Positions 35,959 through 47,900 of a DNA stretch of 64,000 bases are shown one piece after another (position 1 is the stretch's first letter; the number at the start of each line of letters is the position of its first letter). Where the stretch lies: contig NC_045149.1 in NCBI RefSeq assembly GCF_008831285.2, forward strand, positions 7,406,417 through 7,470,416. The letters run 5' to 3'. A program made the translations under genes and the position numbers. This stretch comes from Nymphaea colorata (lineage: Eukaryota > Streptophyta > Magnoliopsida > Nymphaeales > Nymphaeaceae). The notes under the pieces are model-generated. The model was not told the DNA's origin. It was given only the letters and a program-made list of their open reading frames with translations, and ran no database searches.

Positions 35959-38900
35959 GTGTGTATATATATGTATGTATATATAATGTTTATATGTATA
36001 TATATCGTTTATCTATGTGCCTGCCTTGTTAATTATAGTTTAGTCAACTAACTTGGATGGACTCAAACAGGCTAGTCATGTGCAGTCCGTTTAGGATTTT
36101 GATTGACCTCCATCCTACTTCTGATTTTGACAAATAAGAATCATAGCCACAAATATCACAATATTTTTATTAACGAAAAAAAAGTGGAAAAGATTGTGAC
36201 ATTTTGAAAAGACATTAAAAAACAATTTGTTGTGATTTTTTCATTTATTTCTTTATTCTGTTTTCTGTTTTTGTTCTTTTGAACTTTTGTTTCATGGTTT
36301 TATTTCCTCTTGTTTTAGGCATTTAATGTGACTTCTTAGATGCACTATAATGCTTATTACTTTATCACTTTTATTATTTTAATTAGATGTTTTTTATGTC
36401 TTATTAGTTTCTCATTTTTACCTAACACTTGATTTTTTTTTATTTTTAAAAATCCCTAAGATTTTCCCTAGAAGTAAACTTTCATAAAATATCTAAGAAA
36501 AATCCTTCCGATAAAAACCCAAGAACGATATTTGTGGCTATGCTAAGAATATACTATTGTCTCTGATATTGCAAGATTTTCGAAATCTCGTGATATTTAT
36601 GATAAAATCAAATAAAATAAAAGCACAGGAAAAAATTGCCAGATTTTGAAAATCTTGCCAAAAATGAAATCTTGCGAACTTATCACGATTTTTGCTCGAG
36701 ATTTTAATATTGTTAATACTTTTAATTTTTTAATATTTTTTATTTTTTAAAAATTGTCGAGATTTTCCTGAGAGGAACAATTTCACCGAAAATTCCCGTG
36801 AAAAACCAAGCTGTGATTTTCCTGAGAACGATATTTGTGACAATGAAATATGCTGCATTGCACACATATATGTGCAAACATATCAGTTCTCTCTCTCTCA
36901 CACACATATATATACACACACACAGATACAAACGTTAAAAACATTGAAAATAAAAAAAATCATTGAAAAAACTCACCAATAAATTTTTTTGCATTTTTTA
37001 GTGTTTTTATCACATTTTTTCTTGTTTTTATGTTATTTTTCCTGCAAAGTTTAAAAATTAAGTCAAATTATTTATCTTCATTTCTATCATTTCTATCATT
37101 CAGATCCTAAGAAAGAAGTGACCAAACATTTGCAGATGGGGTGAATCAGCTGTCTGGACTTATATGTACAACTCTATGTCTCTATCCGGAAGTCATGTTT
37201 CTAAAGTCTGAACATTGTCTGACAACAATAGGAATTTTGAACTTACTGACATTTCATGGAAACAAATGAGTACAACTTTGACAATTAAATCATTGTAGTT
37301 CTTGGGAAAAATTAATATGGCACCACATCAACCAAACCAATAATTTAGCCTCTTATATAGATCGTAGAAATTATATAGGAGTAATCTTCAAAATTATGAG
37401 AATTGTCTTCAAATTTGGAATGACTAAAGAATTCATGTTTAATGTGACAATTTTGTAGTCATATTTCACATCCATTCGCAGGGGATTCTTTTTGGTAGAA
37501 TTTAGCGTTTAGGCATCATGTAAGTACACATGTATGTATTTTATATGTACTATCATATGTCATATATTCTTGGTAGTTTGATGTATCATTTGTATATAAA
37601 TATACATGTGTCATAGTTTTTTGATGTATTTATTTTTTCTATATTTTTCTGTTCCTTTTCTGCCCTTTTTCTATATTTTTACTTTCCTTTTTGTTCAGCT
37701 AATTAGGTGAGCTAGCTGTTGGCTGACTAGCCGTTGGGGCTGGCCCAACAGGTACCTCCTTTTTCATTCTTCTTTATTTTGTTCTATAAATAAGGGACTC
37801 GAGTCCCTTGCTTAGTAGGCTTTGAGGCATGGGTTGTGTTATGTTTTTACTTTTAAGATTCAGCAATATTGTTTATTCTCCTCTAGCTTGAGGATTTTCC
37901 TTGTGTGAGCTTTTGGTGAAGCTAGTAAGTCCGCTAGTTCAGCTCTGGTTTTCACTTTGACCGATTACCGATCAATATTAAGATCCTTGTGATTTTCCTG
38001 CCCTCATTTCTCAATTGAATCACCTCTGGAGTTGACTTTTAACTTTTTAAGCTGTTTCTAAATTAGCCATGGCTTGCAATTTTGAACAGTTCAGGTTTGA
38101 TATGCCAGCTTCTGGCCCCTTTTGGTGAAGCTGGTAAGTCCGCTGGTTCAGCTCTGGTTTTCACTTTCACTGATTACCGATCAATATTAAGATCCTTGTG
38201 ATTTTCCTGCCCTCATTTCTCAATTGAATCACCTCTGGAGTTGACTTTTAACTTTTTAAGCTGTTTCTAAATTAGCCATGGCTTGCAATCTTGAACAGTT
38301 CAGGTTTGATATGCCAGCTTCTGGCCCCTTTTCTCTTTCCTTTGATGCCATTTTCATGCCGCCGTTCTCTTCTTTGTTTTTTCTTGACATGGTATTCTTT
38401 TTACTGCAGCATCAGAATTCACTTGTAGCCAATGGAAACAAAACATATTCTACATTTGATTTTAAGTCACATGATGACGATAGAACTGCTTCTTCATCAG
38501 ATCGTGAAAGTCAGTAAGTGAAGTTTATATGTTAATGTACTTCAATGAGCTGGTTTTGCAACTTGAAGATTATTCTTTTGATGACATTATTGCTGGGTGA
38601 GTTTGTTAGATTTGGAAGTCTAGTTATTTGTTCAAGACAAAAAAAAAAAAAAAACAAGTGTGTGAGGAGGTATCTTTGACAGAAAATATCTGCTTTGTTG
38701 GATAATCCTCTTCGCATGTCCTAATCCTCTTTTATTAATGAGAGATCTCCACTTGACTAAGTACTACAACTCACAACAAAGCTATTACAACCGTGTCACC
38801 ACCTTTGACAGTATTAATGAAATTACTGTGTCTGTGCATGCATCTATATTTATCTATGGTGATGCTTATAACTTTTAGTAGTGACTGTTTGATGGGTCAA

Positions 38901-41900
38901 ATAAAACTAAAAGGAGGTTGGTCTCCTGCATGTCTTAAAGGACTTTTCATATTCTATGGAGCCCTTTCGTGAGAAATTCAATTATCTGCAGCATTCTGCC
39001 AATTTGCCTATCTTAGGAGTCAAAATAACATGTAGATGAGGTATCTAGTATTCTGAAAATTTAACATTAGAAATCACTTGTGTAGTTATTCATGCACTAC
39101 TTCTGTAGTATGTTTTTTAAAATTTAACTTTGCATTGTGTATCCGCTTTAAAACTTCATCCCTGTCTCGTAATAGCAAACGGATTTGATTCATCCAGAAA
39201 TATAAGGGTGGTAGGTGTCATTATAAATGTGACTATAATAGTCACTAAAGAAGAATATGATAGAAAAAGACACTAAGGCCACTTGAAAAGATATTAATCT
39301 TATTGAAAGAATACCCAATGGTTGTGTAAAACAGCATTCCTAATACAACAGACTGCTAAAATATATATACAAGAGATAAGAAAGAAGAAGAGGCTAAAGA
39401 AGAGTGGTTCTAGCCGTTGGGAGTTCCAACGGCTAGAATGAGGAGAGCAAAAAGAAAAGAAAAGAAAATAAAATAAAATAAAAAGAAAATAAAATGTAAA
39501 ATAAATGAAAAATAAAATAAATGTAAAAGAAAATAAAATGTAAAATACCTAAGCTAAAAACCTAGTTACAATATCACTATGAGATCTTATTCCTTAACAC
39601 CCCCCTTAAACTTACAGTGCTATCACCGAAAGTTTATCTAAAAGAAAGTTGAATATGAGAGAACATAGAGGCTTGGTGAAGAAGTCAACTAGTTGGAACT
39701 CGGAGGAGACATATGGGAGCTTGATAGTGTCTTCAAAAATTCTTCCATCTCTATATGCTTTGTTCGTTCATGAAATGTTTGATTCTTGGCAATGTAGATA
39801 GAACTCTTGTTGTCGCAACACAAATCAGTGGGTTCTTCAATTCTTGTTCCCATATCAAGAAGCACTTGACGAAGCCAGATAATTTCCATAGTTGTAGTAG
39901 CCATGACTCGATATTCAACTTCAGTAGAGGATAGGGAGACTTTCTGTTGCTTCTTGCACTTCCATGAGATGAGTGATTCCCCTAAAAACACACAAAAACA
40001 AGTAGTTGAGTGTCTATCATTTGGATCTCCTCCCCAATCAACATCAGTATAAGCAATCAAGTTTAAGGAGGAAGATGAAGACATAAATACTCCCTTATTT
40101 ATTGTTCCTGTTAAAATAGATGTAATGGGGAACCGGGTCCATTTCTGGACCCGGTCCCATGGGGCACGGGTACCGAGGCCGGCTCGGTACCCTAGGCGGC
40201 ATTCTTCTCTCCCTCCTATATAATCTTCACTTAAGTGTAATTGTGTGATTAAGTGAATATAATTTTCTCTCTCCTAGGGTTGCGGTGTGCACCTAGGTCA
40301 GAGCTTCCCGTGGTTTTTTCCTCTTTCTGAGGTTTTTCCACGTATATCGTGTGTTCCTCTCTTCTTCTTTCGTGTGTTGCATGTTTCTACATGGTATCAG
40401 AGCCGTGAGATCGTTCGGCTTCGTCTCGTATTTTCGTAGTCGCCCTTGCACCGCAGCCGCCTGCGCCGTTAGGGTTTCCCGCGCCGCCACCATTGGGATC
40501 TTCTGCGCCGCCGCCGTCAGACGATCCAGCGCCGCCGCCTGTTGCCGCTTGTGACTTCCGCTGCCGTGGGTGTCTCCTTTTCCGCCGTCGGTCGATCCAG
40601 CGCCATCCCATCTTTCCACTGCCGTGGGTGTCCAGCGCCGTCACGCCTCTGCGTCGCCGCCGTCGGGCGATCCAGCACCGTCGCCGACACCTAAGGTTCC
40701 GTGTGGTGCTTGTGTTTCAGCCGCCGCCGTGCTGTCTTGTTGCTGCCTGGGGTTGTGTCTGACTTGACTGCTTGTGATGGCGGAAGAGCTTGCACCTAAA
40801 AGTGATATGGCCTTTGACGCGGGCAGCGCTCCCAAGAGCGAGATCTTGCCGGTTCAGGTCACGCCCATTCGTCTGACTAAAGACAATTATCTTTCTTGGT
40901 CTGCTGCTCTCGAGATTGGGATAACGAGCCGTGGTCGTCTTTCCTATATCACAGGCGACAAACCGGCGCCCAGCAAAACTGATCCTCAATGGGCGACGTG
41001 GGTGTTGGAAGACAGTCAGGTTAAGGTATGGATCATCAGCTCTGTGTCTGCTGATATTCAGCCTCTTATTCTGCGAAAGCCGACTTCGTTTGATATGTGG
41101 ACTGTGCTTGCAAGGATGTATGGTCGCATGAAAAGGGTTCTGCGTACGTATCAGATTAAACGCAGTATTTATTCTCTGAAACAGGGTGACCTGTCTGTTG
41201 CCTCCTTCTATGCAGCCCTGAAAACTAAGTGGGAGGAACTTGATTATCATGTGAATGATAACTGGGACTGTGGTTCTGATCATGCTCGGTACTGGGAAAA
41301 GGAATGGATGGACCGGACGTTCCTCTTCCTTGGAGGCTTGCGTGATGAGTTTGAATCCATTCGGAGTCAAATTCTCAACTGTGATGAGATTCCTGGAATA
41401 GAAGATGTTTATGCCAGAGTGGAATCAGAGGAACAAAGGCGTCAAGTGATGCAAATTGACCCCAGTCACGGGACTGGTCCCTCGGCCTTTGTTAGCCGTT
41501 CTTCTGTGTCTGGACCACGCCCTGTTAGGCGATGTACACATTGTCACAAATCAGGACATTCTGTTGACTTTTGTTGGGATCTTCACCCTGAGAAGAGACT
41601 TGTTCGTGGTCGCCCTCCGTCTAGTCGGCGAGGTCCTCTTGTGCAGGACTCAACTCAGAGTGGTTCTTCAAGTGGTGAAAAATCGAGGCTTTCCCCTGAT
41701 CAAATCAAGGAACTACAAGCTTACATCAGTCGCCTTTCTACTACGTCAGAGGACACATCTACGTCTGATGGAGCTAAATTAGCTCAGGCTCTTGTTGCTA
41801 CAAGTGATCAAGGTAATTCCTCTCCTGGTGATTGGATTGTTGACAGTGGGGCTACTCATCATATGACCGGGGACCCTAAGATGTTTCAAGAATACAAGTT

Positions 41901-44900
41901 GACTTCTGGGCAGCAGCGTGTTTCTATGGCTGATGGTTCTTCTATTTCTGTGACTGGAAAAGGGAGTTTCTCATTACTGAACAAATATTGTCTTCATAAT
42001 GCCCTGCATGTTCCTAATATTCCCGTGAATTTGTTATCTGTCAGCAGTATTACCAAAGAGCTAAACTGTAATCTAATATTCTCTGCTGATCGTTGTTTAC
42101 TGCAGGACTTGGGGACGGGGCAGAAGATTGGGATTGGTTCGGCTATTGATGGTCTCTACAGAATGCCAGTACAGGTTGCCTCTGCTTTGATTTCAGCCAC
42201 CAGTGGACAGTTATCTGACGTGGAGGACAGATCCGCTATTATGCGCTGGCACGAGAGACTTGGTCATCTTCCTTTTCAGTTGATTAAACAATTGTTTCCT
42301 AAGATGTTTCGGTCTGTTTCTTTGGACACCTTCGCCTGTGAAGTGTGTCAGTTGTCTAAGCATGTTAGGGCCTCGTACCCTATTTCGTTCAATAAAACCA
42401 GCCGTCCTTTTGCTTTGGTTCACTCTGATGTTTGGGGTCCTTCGGGAGTGCCCACCGGTCGTGGTTTTCGTTATTTCATGACTCTTATCGATGACTACTC
42501 TCGTTGTACGTTCGTGTACTTGTTGAAAGAACGTAGTGAGGTTCCCGGCATTGTCAAAAACTTCGTTGCATTTGTTGAAACTCAATTCCAAACCCTTGTT
42601 CAGACCCTTCGTACTGACAATGCTCGAGAGTATGTCTCCTTATCCCTTGATGACTTCTTGCGAAGCAAAGGTATTATACATGAAACATCCTGTAGCCACA
42701 CACCTCCTCAGAATGGCGTGGCTGAAAGGAAGAACCGTCATTTGTTAAATGTCACCCGGGCCCTTATGTTTCAACGTCATGTCTCTAAGCGGTATTGGGG
42801 TGATGCACTTCTCACTAGTGCTCATCTCATTAACCGTATGCCTACTCGTGTGTTGAATGGTCATTCCCCTTATTCTGTTTTGTGGCCTAATCAGAGTCCC
42901 TGGCCTTTGACCCCTCGGGTGTTTGGGTGTGTTTGCTTTGTCCATGATCATAGTCCCACTCTCAAGAAACTTGATCCTCGGTCCATCAAAGCGGTCTTTT
43001 TGGGGTATTCCTCCACTCAGAAGGGATACAAGTGTGTTGACCCTAGCACTTCTAGAGTCTATGTCTCCAGGGATGTTACCTTTCATGAACACGAGGCCTA
43101 CTTTCCTGCGAATCCTCTTCAGGGGGAGTGTTTAGGTGAGAGAGTGGACGAGTATTCTTCGCATCAGTTGCTTCAGTTCACAGATTTCTTGGATTACACG
43201 GCTAGTTCTCCGAGTGTGAGTGTGGATGACACAGTCAGTGAGGACAGAAACAGTCAGATGGAAGGGGGCCCTGTGGAAAAACAGTCCCGTGATCATTTGT
43301 TTGGTCAGGTATACACCAGGAAGAAGAATGATGTGATGGAGGTTGTTGATGTTACCAATCCCGATCTTGTGAGCTCCCCGGATGATCCAAGTCCAATGAA
43401 TGAAGATCTTCCCATAGCCCTACGCAAAGGCACCAGGTCATGTACTTCTCACCCTATTCAGAGATTTGTCTCGTATGCTAAACTCAGTAAAGACTACAAG
43501 TGCTTTATTACCTCTTTATCTAGGGCTGTTATTCCCAGGTCAGTGGAGGATGCCAGGGAGGATCCCAAATGGCTACAGGCCATGACAGAGGAGATGGACG
43601 CCCTGGCAAAGAACAATACGTGGGAGGTTGTTGATATTCCTAATGGAACTCACTTAGTTGGTTCCAAGTGGGTGTTTACTGTGAAGTACAAACCTGATGG
43701 CACTGTAGAACGCTATAAAGCTCGTCTTGTTGCAAAGGGGTTTAGTCAGAAATATGGGATTGACTATCTTGAGACGTTCGCTCCCGTTGCTAAACTGAAG
43801 ACAGTAAGGGTCATCTTAGCTCTGGCAGTACAAAAGACGTGGAGCATGGACCAACTTGATGTCAAGAACGCCTTCTTGAATGGGCACCTTGAGGAAGAAG
43901 TCTATATGAGCATGCCGCCTGGATATGCGCAGAAAGGAAAGTGTTGTTATCTCAAGAAAGCATTGTATGGCCTCAAGCAGTCCCCTAGAGCGTGGTTTGA
44001 AAGACTAAGGGTTGTGATGAAGACTAATGGATATAAACAGGGAAATGGTGATCACACCCTCTTCATCAAGCAGAGAAATGGTCTGGTGAGCCTCCTACTA
44101 GTATATGTTGATGATATGATTGTCACAGGTGATGACGAAGAAGAAAAAAGGAAGATGAAAGAAACGTTAGCTGCTGAATTTGACCTCAAAGATTTGGGTA
44201 AACTGAGGTATTTTTTGGGAATTGAGATTGCTAGATCTGAGACTGGTCTTGTTATGAGCCAAAGGAAATACACTTTGGACCTTCTAAAAGAGACAGGTAA
44301 ACTGGGATGCAGGCCCTTTCTTACTCCAATGGAGTCTGGCACAAGGATAAGTATCAAAACTGGGACGATCTTGGATGAGGAAGGAAAAGGGAGGTATCAG
44401 CGGCTGGTTGGTAAACTCATTTATCTCACCCTTACTCGCCCGGATATTACGTATGCTGTGGGTGTGTTAAGTCAGTTTATGCATGCCCCTACTGATTGTC
44501 ATTGGAAAAGTGCTGAAAGAGTATTGGGATACTTAAAGAATGACCCAGGGAAAGGACTGCTCTATACTCGACAAAGTCAACTCAGTATTGAAGGATACTC
44601 TGACGCCGACTGGGCAGGTTGCACAGATACTAGAAGGTCTACCACAGGATACTGCATCTTTCTTGGAGGTAACCTGGTGGTATGGAGAAGTAAAAGACAA
44701 GAAGTTTGTTCCAGGTCCAGTGCTGAGGCTGAATACAGGGCGGTTGCCATGGGGGTTACAGAAATGTTATGGCTCAAAATTCTGTATTCTGTTAGCAGAT
44801 ATTGGGGTGAAAATGGAAGAGAAGATGAGGATGTATTGTGACAACAAGTCGGCTATTAACTTGGCAAACAATCCAGTCTTGCACGACAGAACCAAACATG

Positions 44901-47900
44901 TGGAGATCGATCGCCATTTCATACGGGAACGCATAGATTCTAAGGAGTTGATCCTGCCCTACATGAAGTCTGAAGATCAAGTTGCTGATGTTTTAACTAA
45001 GTCTTTATGTACATCTCAATTTGAGAAAAATGTTAGCAAGCTTGGCATGTTTGACATGTATGCCAAGCTTGAGGGGGAGTGTTAAAATAGATGTAATGGG
45101 GAACCGGGTCCATTTCTGGACCCGGTCCCATGGGGCACGGGTATCGAGGCCGGCTCGGTACCCTAGGCGGCATTCTTCTCTCCCTCCTATATAATCTTCA
45201 CTTAAGTGTAATTGTGTGATTAAGTGAATATAATTTTCTCTCTCCTAGGGTTGCGGTGTGCACCTAGGTCAGAGCTTCCCGTGGTTTTTTCCTCTTTCTG
45301 AGGTTTTTCCACGTATATCGTGTGTTCCTCTCTTCTTCTTTCGTGTGTTGCATGTTTCTACAGTTCCCTTAATGTATCTAATGATACGAAGAACTGCTCC
45401 CATATGAATGGTTGATGGAGCATGTTGAAATTGACTCACAGTATGAACTGCATGAGCAATATCAGGCCGAGTGATGTTAAGATACATTAAGGAGTCAACA
45501 AGCTGTCGGTAAGGAGTGAGATTGATAAGAGGAACTCCATCATCAATCTTCATTTTGTTTCCTACTGCTTCATGAGTTTTTGTGACCTTATCATCTGTTA
45601 TGCCTGATTTAGCAATGATCTCTGCAGCAAACTTAGTTTGTGACAAAAAATATCTTCTAGTAGAATATGCAACCTCAATACCCAAGAAATATGTTAGAAA
45701 ACCTATATCTTTCATTTCAAAAGTTTTTTGTAGTAATCTCTTACATTCTTTAATACTTTCCTTATCACTACCTGTAATGATCATGTCGTCAACATACAGT
45801 AGGAGGATTATGATACCTGCAGTAGTATTCTTAACAAACAAGGCAGTGTCAGTTAAACATGAATGAAACCCACAATTAGAAATAACAGAGTTAAAACGAT
45901 CAAACCAAACTTTAGGAGCTTGTTTGAGGCCATAAAGAGCCTCCTTAAGTCTAAGAACTTTTCCTTGTGGAATGGGGTGGTACTTCCATATAAACTTCTT
46001 CTATAAGATCTCCATTTAAAAAGACATTTTTAACATCCATTTGATATATGTTCCAGTTTTTAATGGATGCTAAAGCAATAAGAGTCCTAACAGTAGTCAT
46101 TCTAGCTACAGGAGCAAAAGTTTCCTCATAGTCAATACCATACTCTTGTGTATAACCTTTTGCAACAAGCCTCGTCTTATATCTTTCTAGAGATCCATCA
46201 CTTCTAGTCTTCACCTTATAAACCCACTTGCATCCAATAATCTTTTTTCCTATGGGTAAGTCTTGTATTTCCCAAGTTTGGGCTTTTCTCAAGGCATCTA
46301 ATTCTTCTAACATGGCATTCTTCCACTCAATATATTTGGAGGCTTCATTAAAAGCTATGTCACACGGATACGGCAAAATAGCCCACGTATCCGTGTTGAC
46401 ACGCGGACACGGGGATACGGGTGCGGACATGGCAAAAAATAAAAGTCATTAATTTAATTTTTTTTTTCATTTTATCAAATTTTTATGATGCATCCAATTA
46501 TTTCCATGAACAATCCTTTCAGATATTCAGTACTTTCGTAATAAAACACATTTTCTAACAAGATTGTAAGAGTGAACTATTAATTTAATGTTTTTTTTAA
46601 TCTTATCATTTTTTATAATATTTAATGTAGCCGTGTTCGCGTATCCAAAAAATTTGAAAATTGCCGTATCCGCACCCATATCCCCGTATCCGCACCCATA
46701 TCGCATCCGCACCCGTCTGACATAGATTAAAAGTAGAAGGTTCAAAATGACAATGAATGACATTAATTCTAGCTCTATGAGTTGGGGTAAAAATCTCATA
46801 TGACACAAGCCTATTGGGTTGTCTTACATTTCAATTTCTAGTGGATCTTCTAAGGTTTTCTTCACTTTGTGGAGTTGGTTGGAGATCAATAGTCTCATAA
46901 TGTTCTCCTTCACCAACATCATGTTGCCGGTTTCTTCTATGATATGTGATTATATCCTTGGCTACTCCACTATCATTATCATCAGTGTTATTATCATTGA
47001 CATCATGCATTTCATCATCACATTGAGAAATATACTTAAATAAAAAGGAATAGTCATTGTTGTGTTGTGATTCTCCACAAGTTTTGAATCCATTTTCGTC
47101 TTCACAAAACTTTACATTTCTTGAAACTATGATCTTGTATTTGACTGGGTCATAACATTTATAGCCTTTTTGTGTTTCAGAATAACCAATGAAAACACAC
47201 TAATAACTTTTGAACTTAGTTTATCAGCCTTGTCAATAAGAACAAAACATTTGCAACAAAAAACACGAAGCCTTTTGAAATCAGGTTCATATTTGAATAA
47301 TTTTTCAAAAGGGGTTGTATTATTTAAAGCATTTGAAGGCATTCTATTTATGAGATATACAGAGGCTAGAGCAGTTTCGGCCCAAAAGTTTTTTGGCACA
47401 TTTTTGGCAATAAAAAGAGTTCTCGTTGTTTCAATTATGTGCCTATGTTTTCTTTCAGAAAGTCCATTAGCATAAACAGCAAAAAAACAGCTTCTAAAAC
47501 TCTCCAACATGCAGCCCAATGTCTTTGATACCATATAAATGTGACTATAATAGTCACTAAAGAAGAATATGATAGAAAAAGGCACTAAGGCCACTTGAAA
47601 AGATATTAATCTTATTCAAAGAATACCCAATGGCTGTGTAAAACAGCATTCCTAATACAAGAGATTGCTAAAATATATATACAAGAGATAAGAAAGAAGA
47701 AGAGGCTAAAGAAGAGTGGTTCTAGCCGTTGGGAGTTCCAACGACTCTTTTGTGAGCCGTTGGAACCTCCAACGGCTAGAATGAGGAGAGCAAAAAGAAA
47801 AGAAAAGAAAATAAAATAAAATAAAAAGAAAATAAAATGTAAAAGAAATGAAAAAGAAAATAAAATGTAAAATACCTAAGGTAAAAACCTAGTTACAATA

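Larger units (their letters stand above)
34391..38409 (+). other. Intron 5 with simple repeats and insertions
   Basis: A 4.0-kb intron. It contains AT microsatellites at 34498-34560, 35614-35663 (followed by GA, 35665-35688) and 35929-36000, two inverted-repeat elements at 36142-36845, and a 209-bp tandem duplication at 37911-38329. A TATA-like CTATAAATAAGGGACT at about 37784 is typical of LTR promoters, so 37500-38330 may derive from a retroelement. Confidence 0.75.
40109..45362 (+). mobile_element. Ty1/copia LTR retrotransposon 3 (inner, very young)
   Basis: A 5,254-bp element with 283-bp LTRs differing at one base and a perfect 5-bp duplication gttcc (40104-40108 and 45363-45367). The primer site TGGTATCAGAGCC is at 40392-40404 and the polypurine tract GAGGGGGAG at 45071-45079. 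All copia domains are present in one frame until a 7-bp duplication at 44779-44792 breaks RNase H. It sits inside copia 2 in the opposite orientation, so it inserted later. Confidence 0.96.
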
